38,049 bases of DNA from Eubacteriales bacterium (GCA_030536755.1 JAUNPJ010000035.1:1-38049); one strand, 5' to 3'; numbered from the stretch's first letter, positions 7,676 through 16,029 are shown. Translations and numbers: made by a program. The notes: generated from the sequence alone by a model not told the origin.

Positions 7676-8101
7676 TTAATTGCCTCCCTTTTTACTTTCC
7701 CGCATTGCCACGGTAATGCGAATAAACGGAGCAAGAAGAAGAAACATCACAATAACAGAGCCACCAAGCTGCCCATAAGACATCCACACATTTGATTCCG
7801 GTGGGCATGGACAAACGATTGCCATAACCACGCGAAATATCCAAAGCAAGAGTATAAAGCCGTAAATAACTACTGCTTCTTTATTCTTTGCAAATACTTT
7901 TTTTCCCCATAAAAGCAAAATTAGGCTTAACCCGGACAATAAAAACGAAAAGCACAGATTCACATAATTGATGGAAACTACCAGTGTAGCATATGGAATA
8001 TACGAAGCCCAGCCAAACAACCACGGCATCGTAAAGTGCCACAGCCCCACCAACATGCTAATCGATGCACCTGTATAATACATAATCTGATAGTTTCTCA
8101 T
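7676..8101 (-). CDS. Four-helix membrane protein
   Basis: A 141-residue protein preceded by GGAGG nine bases before the ATG. Hydrophobic segments occur near residues 12-30, 42-66 (VNLCFSFLLSGLSLILLLW), 76-96 and 110-130, with short polar loops. This is a compact four-helix layout with few charged residues. The sequence begins MRNYQIMYYTGASISMLVGLW; I have a weak memory of similar unnamed Clostridial proteins but no function. It is 18 bases downstream of the GNAT-membrane fusion gene and probably co-transcribed with it. Confidence 0.7.
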   Translation of the reverse strand: MRNYQIMYYTGASISMLVGLWHFTMPWLFGWASYIPYATLVVSINYVNLCFSFLLSGLSLILLLWGKKVFAKNKEAVVIYGFILLLWIFRVVMAIVCPCPPESNVWMSYGQLGGSVIVMFLLLAPFIRITVAMRESKKGGN

Positions 8102-8119
8102 AATCCTTCGCCTCCAATG

Positions 8120-8788
8120 TTATTTCTGCTTGCGGTCTCCTCGTTGCTCCAAAAGTTTTTTGCGATCTTTTTTAGCAGAGGAATCAAGTGCAGCTCCAAT
8201 ACTTATTCCAAAACAAAGTCCCAAAGATAAGCCAATTCCGATACTGTTAAAAGATGTGCCGAGAGCAGTACCAATGCTGATTCCAAAGAGCATATAAATT
8301 GCCGTCCAGTTTGTAAGTGGTTTCTCCAAAACAAAACGTGGACCTTCCTGACCTTCTCCATCCGGCACAAATCCACATTTCTCGAGAATGCGCTGGGAAG
8401 CTCTGTTCTCCGGTTCAGTCTCCGCTTCGATAAATACAACATTCGCATTGCCAAAAGCCCACTGTGTCATAGCTTGAACTGCTTCTGTAGTATAGCCTTT
8501 CCCCTCTTGATCTGACAGAATACCATACCCTATTTCAACAACATTGTCTTTGACAGGTCCCTTAAAGCTGAGAGTACCAATATATGTATCATCCTTTTTC
8601 AACGTTATCTTCCAAGGTGCGTACCATATTCTATTTTCAGGATCACGCTCGCACCCTAACAGCATTTCACTGTAAGCAGAGCACAGCTCATCTGAGTCTG
8701 ATGCTTCAATCATTATTTCAATTTCTTCATCAGACATTGGCTGAATCATCATTCTTTTCGTTTTCACACATAGTTCCTTTTTCTTCAT
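8120..8788 (-). CDS. GNAT acetyltransferase with glycine-rich membrane tail
   Basis: A 222-residue protein. Residues 1-155 are a RimJ/RimL-like GNAT domain: YIGTLSFKG strand, VEIGYGILSDQEGKGYTTEA (the acetyl-CoA loop, Q/D-x-x-G-K-G-Y) and the NRASQRILEKCGF helix typical of that subfamily. After the catalytic domain come two hydrophobic stretches rich in Gly-x-x-x-Gly and Gly-x-Gly spacing (about residues 160-205) and a basic tail. Such a tail suggests membrane association or helix packing and is not part of the ordinary enzyme. The start at 8788 has AAGGAG upstream. The likely reaction is N-acetylation of an amine; the substrate is unknown. Confidence 0.8.
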   Translation of the reverse strand: MKKKELCVKTKRMMIQPMSDEEIEIMIEASDSDELCSAYSEMLLGCERDPENRIWYAPWKITLKKDDTYIGTLSFKGPVKDNVVEIGYGILSDQEGKGYTTEAVQAMTQWAFGNANVVFIEAETEPENRASQRILEKCGFVPDGEGQEGPRFVLEKPLTNWTAIYMLFGISIGTALGTSFNSIGIGLSLGLCFGISIGAALDSSAKKDRKKLLEQRGDRKQK

Positions 8789-8917
8789 TACACTATAAAC
8801 TCCTTTTTGTTCTTTCCATAGTCATCCTTTATCAGTAAAATCGCATATAATTCATCCAATCAAACAATTCCTGCCACTTTAATCTATCTTCTGTCTTTGC
8901 AAATGCTGTTCTGCAGC

Positions 8918-9514
8918 TCACTTCATCCCATAGATTTCAACAAAATGTGACAGATGCACACCTATCTGCGTCCACATTTCGTCCATCCTGTCAGGCTCCC
9001 GGTCTGCAATCTCTATCATCACTGTTACCGGTGCTACAATTTCTAAAGCAAGCAGATTGGCATCAAATCTACGAATCAGATTCTTTTCCATCATTTTTTC
9101 TAACATCAGAGCAAACATTTCCTGATTTCCGGTCAACTGATGCTTTGATGTAAGTGACGCAATCTTTTCATTTCTATACTGCTCCATCGCGCAAAATCTT
9201 CTGACCTTTTGTATCTGTGGATCCTTCATCGTGAATCCAACTCGTCTCAGACAAGCTTCCTTGAATTCATCCAGCGATTCCGGTGTCTTATCCAAATTAG
9301 TTCTATTTCCGAAATTCTCATCATATTTTTGTTCCATCATAGCAATCAGAGAATCGAGAATGTCTTCCTTACCCTTATAATGCGCGTATATGGATGGACC
9401 TTTTATTCCCACAGCTTCTGCAATTAAATCAATGGATGTCTGGTCATATCCCTTTTGTGAAAATAAATCAAGTGCTGCTAAAAGTATTCTGTCCTTTGTT
9501 TTTATACTTTCCAT
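8918..9514 (-). CDS. TetR-family transcriptional regulator
   Basis: 198 residues from the ATG at 9514 (MESIKTKDRILLAALDLF), chosen because GGAGAA lies eight bases upstream. The longer frame to 9559 would start inside the operator and -10 box and is not believable. The N-terminal helix-turn-helix is classical: TSIDLIAEAVGIKGPSIYAHY, then KGKEDILDSL. The C-terminal ligand-binding part (residues 60-198) is helical and gives no hint of the ligand. Two copies of a perfect-armed palindrome overlap its own promoter, so it very probably represses itself. Its other targets are not evident: the palindrome was not noticed elsewhere in the window. Confidence 0.92.
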   Translation of the reverse strand: MESIKTKDRILLAALDLFSQKGYDQTSIDLIAEAVGIKGPSIYAHYKGKEDILDSLIAMMEQKYDENFGNRTNLDKTPESLDEFKEACLRRVGFTMKDPQIQKVRRFCAMEQYRNEKIASLTSKHQLTGNQEMFALMLEKMMEKNLIRRFDANLLALEIVAPVTVMIEIADREPDRMDEMWTQIGVHLSHFVEIYGMK

Positions 9515-9538
9515 TTCGTTTTCTCCAATCTTCATGTA

Positions 9539-9586
9539 CCTAATATCCGTTAGGAACATTATACCTAATATCCGTTAGGAAATCAA
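9539..9586 (-). promoter_or_regulatory. tetR promoter with two identical operators
   Basis: Minus-strand -35 TTGATT (9581-9586), 17-bp spacer, and -10 TATAAT (9558-9563). The 16-mer CCTAATATCCGTTAGG, an inverted repeat with CCTAA/TTAGG arms, occurs twice. One copy (9564-9579) lies exactly in the spacer, the other (9539-9554) over the predicted transcription start. The copies are spaced 25 bp start to start, so two repressor dimers would sit on offset faces of the helix and occlude RNA polymerase. Confidence 0.8.
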
Positions 9587-9634
9587 TATGCCATAAAAAA
9601 ATAATCACCAATACAATAGGATTTCCTGTTTCTG

Positions 9635-9663
9635 TTGACATTTTCAAATACATGCCAAATAAT
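9635..9663 (+). promoter_or_regulatory. Promoter of the TIM-barrel gene
   Basis: Perfect -35 TTGACA at 9635-9640, 17-bp spacer, and -10 AATAAT at 9658-9663. The GGGGAGG ribosome site lies at about 9684-9690. The tetR operators end more than 50 bp upstream and do not overlap this promoter. Confidence 0.6.
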
Positions 9664-9696
9664 AAGAGAAACATTGTATCGTTGGGGAGGATTTTT

Positions 9697-10440
9697 ATGA
9701 TTTACTTATCGCACTTAATACCAGATCAGGAATTGGCAGAGCTGTTTCGTGCTTATCCGGCAGGTCTTGAGACGATTGAATTTTCCATCGCCACCTGCCT
9801 GGATGACTTCACACATACTCTGCGGCAATACAGCAGACGAATTGAACAGATGAATCCTGCTGCCATTTCCGTCCACGGTCCTTTTCTGGATCTGAATCCG
9901 GCAAGCTACGATTCCTGCATTCAGGCGGTAACAAAGAAACGTTTTGAACAGGCATATGATGCCGCCAGAGCCTTGAATGCCACCAGAATCATTTACCACT
10001 CCTGTTTCGTTCCACAAATCAATTATTATGAGGGATGGGTAGAGCAGGCTGTTCCCTTCTGGAAATCTTTTCTGGATAATAAATCAACCAACATCACCAT
10101 CTGTATGGAAAATGTTTTTGATGGTTTTCCAGACTACATAAGAGAAGTCATCCGCCAGGTGGATCATCCATCTTTCGGCGTCTGTCTTGATGTCGGTCAT
10201 GCCCACGCATTTTCCTCCATTCCTATCACACAGTGGATTGACGAACTCGGTCCATATATCCGCCATATCCATATTCACGACAATGACGGCACAAGAGATA
10301 GCCATCTTGCCATCGGTGGGGGAACGATTCCGTGGACTGCTGTGACAGCTGATCTGCAAAAAAAATGCCCGGCTGCTGATTTCACAATTGAAAACAACAG
10401 CCGGGGTGATTTTATAAAATCTCTTAACTTTTTTCAGTAA
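9697..10440 (+). CDS. Sugar phosphate isomerase/epimerase-like TIM barrel
   Basis: 247 residues from the ATG at 9697, seven bases after GGGGAGG; the longer frame to 9652 would start within the promoter. The fold is the xylose isomerase-like/AP endonuclease family 2 barrel. Candidate metal ligands occur in the expected order: His in SVHGPF, His in IIYHSC, Glu in CMENVF, Asp/His in CLDVGHAHAF, His-x-His-Asp in HIHIHDND, and a terminal Glu in FTIENNS. The likely reaction is isomerisation or epimerisation of a sugar or related polyol, but this family also includes endonucleases and dehydratases. Its 3' end overlaps the convergent ABC ATPase gene by 17 bp and contains that operon's terminator hairpin. 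Confidence 0.8.
   Translation: MIYLSHLIPDQELAELFRAYPAGLETIEFSIATCLDDFTHTLRQYSRRIEQMNPAAISVHGPFLDLNPASYDSCIQAVTKKRFEQAYDAARALNATRIIYHSCFVPQINYYEGWVEQAVPFWKSFLDNKSTNITICMENVFDGFPDYIREVIRQVDHPSFGVCLDVGHAHAFSSIPITQWIDELGPYIRHIHIHDNDGTRDSHLAIGGGTIPWTAVTADLQKKCPAADFTIENNSRGDFIKSLNFFQ
10358..10405 (-). terminator. Terminator of the ABC importer operon
   Basis: An 11-bp stem (CCCGGCTGTTG read on the minus strand at 10395-10405, pairing with 10368-10378, one G-U) is followed on the minus strand by eight T residues (10358-10365). It lies 18-66 bases past the ATPase stop at 10424, inside the 3' coding part of the opposing TIM-barrel gene. Confidence 0.75.
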
Positions 10441-11392
10441 ACAGATGACACGCAACACTGTGTCCTGGTTTCAGCTCCATGAGACTGGGGCGTTCCTGAC
10501 GACAAACTTCCATACAGTGCTCGCACCGATTTTGAAAAGGACAGCCGTCAGGTACATCCAGAGGACTTGGAGCCTCACTTTCAATACTCTCGATGGGTTT
10601 TGAGAAATCCATATGAATATCAAAAATAGCGCCCATCAATGCCCTGGTGTAGGGATGAACAGATTTTTCAGCAATGTCTTTGCCAGGTATCACTTCTACC
10701 AGATTGCCCAGATACATCACCGCCACCTGATGTGCAACACTCTGCACCAGAGCAATATCGTGACAGATAAAACCAATCGTAATCTGCTGTTCTTTTTGCA
10801 GTTTACTTACCAGTTCAATGATGGTTTTCTGGACAGAAACATCCAATGCTGCCGTGGCCTCATCCATGATCAGAATCTCCGGTTCCAATGCCAACGCCCG
10901 GGCAATAGCAACTCTCTGGCGCTGACCGCCGCTCATATTATGAGGATAGCGGTCTGCAAATTCCTCCGGAAGTTCCACCATATGCAGCAGTTTTTTCACA
11001 GCAGCATCCTTCTCCGAGGCTTTGATTCTTTTAAAATTCATTAATGGTTCACAGAGAATATCACGAATCTTCATTTTGGGGTTGAACGATGCCGATGGAT
11101 CCTGAAATACCATCTGAATATTCTGACGATTCTGACGCAGTTCTTCCCCTTTCATTTTTGTAATGTCTTTTCCTCGATATAGAATTTGCCCATCGGAAGG
11201 AGTATCCAAAGAAACAAGAAAGCGCATGAACGTACTTTTACCACATCCGGATTCACCGACCAACCCAAGCGTTTTTCCCTTATACATTTTTAAATTGATA
11301 TCATTGTTCGCAATCAATGTCCGTCCGCCGGAGGCTGCAAATCGACGAGTCACATGTTTTGCTTCGAGGATTACTTCATCATTTTCAAACAA
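10424..11392 (-). CDS. ABC importer ATPase, OppF/DppF/NikE-like
   Basis: 322 residues from a TTG at 11392, set by GGGAGG seven bases upstream; it overlaps the preceding ATPase gene by eight bases. Visible parts are Walker A GESGCGKST, Q-loop FQDPSASFNP, signature MSGGQRQR, Walker B ILIMDEATAALD and H-loop ICHDI. The C-terminus carries the oligopeptide/nickel-type extension with a cysteine cluster (CPFQNRCEHCMEVC). It would pair with the other ATPase to drive uptake through the two permeases. DEAT in place of the usual DEPT in Walker B is a mild variation. The operon lies under a cobalamin riboswitch, so cobalt, nickel or a corrinoid-related ligand is plausible. Confidence 0.92.
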   Translation of the reverse strand: MFENDEVILEAKHVTRRFAASGGRTLIANNDINLKMYKGKTLGLVGESGCGKSTFMRFLVSLDTPSDGQILYRGKDITKMKGEELRQNRQNIQMVFQDPSASFNPKMKIRDILCEPLMNFKRIKASEKDAAVKKLLHMVELPEEFADRYPHNMSGGQRQRVAIARALALEPEILIMDEATAALDVSVQKTIIELVSKLQKEQQITIGFICHDIALVQSVAHQVAVMYLGNLVEVIPGKDIAEKSVHPYTRALMGAIFDIHMDFSKPIESIESEAPSPLDVPDGCPFQNRCEHCMEVCRQERPSLMELKPGHSVACHLFTEKS

Positions 11393-12167
11393 ACCGTTCA
11401 CCTCCCAAAGATGGTACTGCATCCAGCAGAGTCTTTGTATACGCATTTTCAGATTCATGAAGAATATAATTGCGGTCACCCTGATCTTCCATCCGACCAT
11501 TTTTCATGACAACGATATAATCCGACATATACGCAGCCACTCCAAGATTATGAGTGACTACAATAATTCCTGTGCCATAGGTATCCCGAAGCTGCAGCAT
11601 CTGCCGGACAATCTGAGCCTGCGTCGTCACATCCAGCGCAGAAGTCGGCTCATCTGCCAGCAAAAGCTTCGGCTGATAAGTCATCGCCATAGCAATGCCC
11701 ACCCGCTGGCGCATACCGCCGGAAAGCTGAAATGGATACGAACGCATAATGTTATCACCACTTGGAAGACGCATGCGCTCCAGCATTTGAACTCCTTTGT
11801 CCCAGGCATCCTTTTTTGAAATTTTTTCGTGCGTTCGTATGTATTCTATAAACACATCTCCGATTTTGCGGGTAGGATTCATCATCGCACCACTGTCCTG
11901 AAAAATCATCGAAATATCTGCGCCTCGAATTTTACGCCACTGTTCAGAAGAATAAGAAAGCACGGAAGTACCCTCAAATGTAATATCCCCCGAGGTCACT
12001 TTTCCTCCACCTGGCAGCAGTCCAAGCACCGCACGAATTACCGTGGTTTTACCACTTCCCGATTCGCCCACCAGACTGATAATCTGCCCCGGTTTCATAC
12101 TGAGGTTGAAATCCTGCACAGTCGGAACATTTTTATAGGAGATGGTTGCATTTTTTATTTCTAACAT
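11385..12167 (-). CDS. ABC importer ATPase, OppD/DppD/NikD-like (short form)
   Basis: 260 residues. Motifs are Walker A GESGSGKTT, Q-loop FQDSGAMMNP, signature LSGGMRQR, Walker B LLLADEPTSALD and H-loop THNL. Unlike typical OppD/DppD (about 330 residues) it ends soon after the nucleotide-binding domain, without the C-terminal peptide-transporter extension. This short form is seen in nickel-type NikD proteins. An AGGAGG site precedes the ATG at 12167. It lies 12 bases after the second permease gene and overlaps the next ATPase gene, indicating a coupled operon. Confidence 0.92.
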   Translation of the reverse strand: MLEIKNATISYKNVPTVQDFNLSMKPGQIISLVGESGSGKTTVIRAVLGLLPGGGKVTSGDITFEGTSVLSYSSEQWRKIRGADISMIFQDSGAMMNPTRKIGDVFIEYIRTHEKISKKDAWDKGVQMLERMRLPSGDNIMRSYPFQLSGGMRQRVGIAMAMTYQPKLLLADEPTSALDVTTQAQIVRQMLQLRDTYGTGIIVVTHNLGVAAYMSDYIVVMKNGRMEDQGDRNYILHESENAYTKTLLDAVPSLGGERFV

Positions 12168-12179
12168 CGCGCTTCCTCC

Positions 12180-13007
12180 TTATTCCGTTTTCGGATCCAG
12201 GATATCTCTCAGAGAATCTCCCAGCATATTAAAAACGACAACGACAACAAAAATTGCAATACCCGGAAAAATCATCAGCCATGGTGCCGTCTGCATACAG
12301 GCTCTTCCCTCATTGAGCATATAGCCCCACTCCGGTGTCGGCGGTTTTGCACCAAATCCCAGAAAGGAAAGCGCCGCCAGCTCCAGCATCATGGCTCCGA
12401 TATCCGTCGCAGCCGTGATCACCAGAGTCGGCAATGCATTTGGCAGCATATAGCGCACCAGCATATAAGGTGTTTTTGATCCGGTCACAATGGCAGCAGA
12501 GACATAATCCCTGTTTCGTATTTTCAAAACCAGCGACCGCGCCAGTCTTGCATATTTCGTCCAGCTTACCAGCACAATCGCAATGATTGCATTTTTGATG
12601 CTGGCTCCCATAATACCAGCCACAGCCAGAGCAAGCACCAGACCGGGAAATGCCAGCATCATATCTGCAATACGCATGATTACAGCATCTATCCAGCCTC
12701 CAAAATAACCGGCAATAATTCCCAGAGTAGAACCAACTAGAAAAATCAGAGCAACTACACCAAAGGTAGAGGTCAGGGAGGCTCTTGCACCGTAAATGAC
12801 CCGGGCATAAATATCTCTTCCCATCTTGTCCGTTCCAAAAATATGTTCTTTGCATGGAGGCAGCATCGCATCAGCCAGACTCCCCTTCAGCGGGTCCACG
12901 CCGCCGGAAACGATAGGAGCAAAAACTGCCGCCAGAATGATCAGCAGCGCCAGTACAAGGAAAACACTGAACTGCTTATATTTTTTGAAAAAATTAATCG
13001 CTTTCAT
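12180..13007 (-). CDS. ABC importer permease, DppC/NikC-like
   Basis: 275 residues starting at the ATG at 13007 (MKAINFFKK), which has AAGGAG eight bases upstream; a GTG at 13016 overlapping the previous stop is the alternative. Six membrane segments are predicted. An N-terminal helix and an extracellular loop (DPLKGSLADAMLPP, then HIFGTDKMGRDIYARV) are typical of the C-type permeases of this family. The cytoplasmic EAA-like loop is visible as the stretch IVTGSKTPYMLVRYMLPNAL. It forms the channel with the B-type permease. Confidence 0.92.
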   Translation of the reverse strand: MKAINFFKKYKQFSVFLVLALLIILAAVFAPIVSGGVDPLKGSLADAMLPPCKEHIFGTDKMGRDIYARVIYGARASLTSTFGVVALIFLVGSTLGIIAGYFGGWIDAVIMRIADMMLAFPGLVLALAVAGIMGASIKNAIIAIVLVSWTKYARLARSLVLKIRNRDYVSAAIVTGSKTPYMLVRYMLPNALPTLVITAATDIGAMMLELAALSFLGFGAKPPTPEWGYMLNEGRACMQTAPWLMIFPGIAIFVVVVVFNMLGDSLRDILDPKTE

Positions 13008-13012
13008 TTTTG

Positions 13013-13960
13013 TCACTCCTTCAGGCGCATTCGAGGATCAATGTAAATATAGGATGCATCCACGATGAGATTAACCACCATGTAAATCAGACTCATCCAC
13101 AGTACATATCCCTGAATCAAATTATAATCACAGGAAGTAATGGCAGACACTGCCAGATTGCCAAGTCCCGGATACGAAAAAATCACTTCTACCACCGAAG
13201 TTCCCCCCAGCAGGCTGCCAATCGACAGTCCAAACATGGTAATCAGCGGAAGCAGGGCGTTTGGAAAAACATTTCCCCAGATAATCTGCGACTTTTTTAC
13301 GCCTCTTGCCTGTGCACCAATTACATAATCCTGACTCAACTCTTCCAATACGGCGGTGCGAACCTGCCTGGTGTATTTCGCAGCCATGGCAATCGCCAGC
13401 GTCAAGGCGGGGAGAAACAGACTCTTAAAATCTCCCGCCGAACTGATAACCGGAAATACCGGAACATACACACACAGCAGAAGCATCAACAGCAATCCTA
13501 CCCAGAAATTTGGCATGGCACAGCCCAAAAACGTAATGCCGCGAATCAGAAGGTCAATCCAGCTGTCTTTGTACAAAGCGGATAATACACCAAACGGTAC
13601 TGCCAGAATGAGCATCATCACCATGGACATCAACGCAAGCTTTAACGTCGGCACAATTCTTCCTGCCAACAACTCTATCACAGGCTTGTTCAGTGAATAA
13701 GACTTTCCAAAATCTCCCTGCAGGCAATTGCCCAGCCAACGGAAATATTGTACCAGAAACGGGTCATTCAGTCCCATCTCCTGGCGAGTCTGTTCTATAA
13801 GCTCCTCCGTCGGCATCACACCAGTGGCCGTGAACATATTCCGCACCGGATCTCCGGGAGACATATAGGTAAGTAAAAAGGTTATAAAGCTGATGCCAAT
13901 CAACACGATAACAATATGTAAAATTCTCGTAAGAATTTGTTTTTTACTCAAAATAAACAA
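13013..13960 (-). CDS. ABC importer permease, DppB/NikB-like
   Basis: About 312-315 residues. The N-terminus shows the family pattern: a first helix ILHIVIVLIGISFITFLLTY, then MSPGDPVRNMF. Further helices and the cytoplasmic EAA-like loop (ARGVKKSQIIWGNVFPNALLP) follow. Only TTG starts are available. TTG at 13951 has an AAGAGAG site eight bases upstream and is the better choice; TTG at 13960 is closer to the site. It lies 16-25 bases after the binding-protein gene. Confidence 0.92.
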   Translation of the reverse strand: MFILSKKQILTRILHIVIVLIGISFITFLLTYMSPGDPVRNMFTATGVMPTEELIEQTRQEMGLNDPFLVQYFRWLGNCLQGDFGKSYSLNKPVIELLAGRIVPTLKLALMSMVMMLILAVPFGVLSALYKDSWIDLLIRGITFLGCAMPNFWVGLLLMLLLCVYVPVFPVISSAGDFKSLFLPALTLAIAMAAKYTRQVRTAVLEELSQDYVIGAQARGVKKSQIIWGNVFPNALLPLITMFGLSIGSLLGGTSVVEVIFSYPGLGNLAVSAITSCDYNLIQGYVLWMSLIYMVVNLIVDASYIYIDPRMRLKE

Positions 13961-13976
13961 CTCTCTTTCTTCTTGT

Positions 13977-15569
13977 TTAAGTGGCTGGTGTAATTTCTGT
14001 GCTCAGCCAGTAATAATCTGCTGTATGGATATGGGCGTTTGCTACATTTTTTGAGTAGATCATCGATGAATTGTAGTAACCATCAATCAGGACTGCTGCA
14101 TCATCAACCAGGATCTGCTGCATCTGGAAAACAAGATCTGCACGTTTGTCGGGATCCATTTCTCCCTTTAATTCATTGTACAAGGCATCGTATTCCGGAT
14201 TCGAGTAAGAACAGTAAGTGCTTTCTGTCGCCCAGTTCGCCATAAACGCAAGCGGATCTCCTGTACCAACCGTCGTCCAGTTATTGTTATTGAAATCATA
14301 CTCACCAGCTGCCAGCTTGCTCCACTGATCGTCCGAAGAGCCATAATCCGCTGTACAGCCAATTCCAATTTCTGTCAGATACTGGATATGTGCGTCCGAG
14401 AAATCATTGAGCAGACGGTTTTCATAGGACACGTAGCGAAGATTGATATTCTCACCATCCAGTTCGCGGATGCCATCACCATCCGTATCCACGATTCCTG
14501 CATCATCCAGAATTTTCTTTGCTTTTTCCGGATCATAAGAATAAGGATTCTCAAGCTTTTCATAACCATAACTCAGATTGCTTGGCAAAACAGCAAAGCC
14601 AGGTGTGTACAGACCTCCGATGGTATTCGAATTGCAGATTGCATCATAATCAATGCCCATGAGAATTGCCTGGCGCAACGTCTTATTGGCAAGAACTCCA
14701 TCAAAATTCATCCAGGAGAAGCCTGTGCGGACACCCGTTGCAATGTCTACCGTAAAGTTTGGATCCTCTTGGAATTTCTGAATATCTGCAACATTCGTGA
14801 TATTTTCTACCAGATCCACCTGACCACTCTGCAAAGCCATCGTCTTGGCAGAAGCATCACCCATAAAGAGAATTTTTACCTCATCATAAGGAACTTCCTC
14901 TCGATAGTTCGGATTCTTGACCATATCGTAACCCACACCGACGCCATTGAACTGCTCAATCATATAAGGGCCTGTACCGATTGCACCATTGTCAAAATCC
15001 TTCATATCTTCTATATCCAGAATCGCCATCGTCGGATGCGCCAGCTGACCAGGCAGATTTGCATAAGGCTTGGAAGTAACAATCGTGATTGTATTCGCAT
15101 CATCATCGGCTGTGACTGTCGCTTCGAATTCCAGATATTTTTCCGGTTTCGCGGAACCGGAAGGTCCCATTTCTTTCAGATAGTCAAAAGTCGCCTTCAC
15201 TTTAGAAGGTGTCAGAAGACAGCCGTCAGAAAATGTAATGTCTTTTTTCAGTGTAATGACCCATTCCGTGTGTTCATCGTTGACAGTATAACTTTCTGCC
15301 AGCCATGGTTCCACTTCCATAGAGTCATTGAATTTAAAAAGACATTCACTGATGCCGTAACGCATACAGTTCCAACCGGAACTTTCTCCGGAAACGGTAT
15401 TGACAGAACCATCATCGTACATCTGGCACCCAAAATTCAGGACTTTTTCACCTTCTGCTGTCTGTTCGCTTTTCGCACTGCTGTCACTGTTGCTACCGCT
15501 GCCGCCACAACCTGTCATGGAAGTCATAAGCATCACTGCGGCTAAAAATACTGATAGATTTTTTTTCAT
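13977..15569 (-). CDS. Extracellular solute-binding lipoprotein, family 5
   Basis: 530 residues from the ATG at 15569, chosen for AAGGGAG eight bases upstream. A lysine-rich signal peptide ends in a lipobox, MTSMTGC, so the protein is a membrane-tethered receptor. The mature protein has the bacterial SBP family 5 layout: an ESLFKFN-like start (SECLFKFNDSMEVEPWLAESY), the TGPYMIEQFN segment, NPNYREEVPYDEVKI, and a C-terminal hinge with PEYDALYNEL. Family members bind peptides, nickel, or metal chelates. A His-x-His (NAHIHTADYYW) near the C-terminus could help bind metal, but this is speculative. First gene of a five-gene importer operon, directly downstream of a cobalamin riboswitch and terminator. 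Confidence 0.93.
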   Translation of the reverse strand: MKKNLSVFLAAVMLMTSMTGCGGSGSNSDSSAKSEQTAEGEKVLNFGCQMYDDGSVNTVSGESSGWNCMRYGISECLFKFNDSMEVEPWLAESYTVNDEHTEWVITLKKDITFSDGCLLTPSKVKATFDYLKEMGPSGSAKPEKYLEFEATVTADDDANTITIVTSKPYANLPGQLAHPTMAILDIEDMKDFDNGAIGTGPYMIEQFNGVGVGYDMVKNPNYREEVPYDEVKILFMGDASAKTMALQSGQVDLVENITNVADIQKFQEDPNFTVDIATGVRTGFSWMNFDGVLANKTLRQAILMGIDYDAICNSNTIGGLYTPGFAVLPSNLSYGYEKLENPYSYDPEKAKKILDDAGIVDTDGDGIRELDGENINLRYVSYENRLLNDFSDAHIQYLTEIGIGCTADYGSSDDQWSKLAAGEYDFNNNNWTTVGTGDPLAFMANWATESTYCSYSNPEYDALYNELKGEMDPDKRADLVFQMQQILVDDAAVLIDGYYNSSMIYSKNVANAHIHTADYYWLSTEITPAT

Positions 15570-15619
15570 AGATATTCTCCCTTTCTTTTTCATTCACAAG
15601 ATCACACGTTTCGTCGCAG

Positions 15620-15653
15620 AAAAAAAATGACCGGATGTTATTACATCCGATCA
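15620..15653 (-). terminator. Riboswitch-linked intrinsic terminator (ABC operon)
   Basis: An 11-bp stem (TGATCGGATGT pairing with ACATCCGGTCA, one G-U, four-base loop) followed by eight T residues on the minus strand at 15620-15627. It lies between the cobalamin aptamer and the binding-protein start, where a transcription-termination expression platform is expected. Confidence 0.85.
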
Positions 15654-15794
15654 GAAAATTTTTATGAAAATAACTCCCGCAATCCCTATTTGTTTACACT
15701 ACTGCTAAAAAGCATGAAAATGCGTACGAAAAAAGGATAGAACTCTCTAACTTTCAATAAAAGGATTTCTCATCGTCCGTAAGAACCTTTAAAG

Positions 15795-15975
15795 AAAATA
15801 AGCAGGTCTCCTGACTTAAGCATCAACACCCAAAACGCCTTCCCAGAGCCTTCACTCCAGTGACATATATGTTTTGGATTAGCTATCACAGTGACGGGAT
15901 CGTCCCGGATTCTCACCGGATTCCCTTTTAATCGGACATTATATCCGAACTTACCTCCTGCGGCTTTATTGCCAA
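15795..15975 (-). ncRNA. Cobalamin riboswitch controlling the ABC importer
   Basis: Read on the minus strand, the region contains GGGAATCCGGTGAGAATCCG followed by the conserved CCCGTCACTGTGAT core, then CACTGGAGTGAAGGC/GGGAAGGC-type sequence. It ends with the B12 box AAGTCAGGAGACCTGC (15802-15817), essentially at consensus. A stable hairpin (TCGGA-TCCGA, 15932-15948) lies on the 5' side. Cobalamin riboswitches usually switch genes off when the vitamin is abundant. The terminator at 15620-15653 is the likely output. Boundaries are approximate. Confidence 0.92.
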
Positions 15976-16000
15976 CTTATGAATTTTATATTACAGACAA

Positions 16001-16029
16001 ATTATGACATAAAGAGAAATAAATGTCAA
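16001..16029 (-). promoter_or_regulatory. Promoter of the ABC importer operon
   Basis: Minus-strand -35 TTGACA (16024-16029), 17-bp spacer, and -10 CATAAT (16001-16006). Transcription would begin just upstream of the cobalamin aptamer. Confidence 0.75.

Noticed and set aside
14388-15545. Plus-strand 385-residue ORF
   Set aside because: Antisense to the solute-binding protein gene, whose lipobox, family motifs and riboswitch leader are clear.
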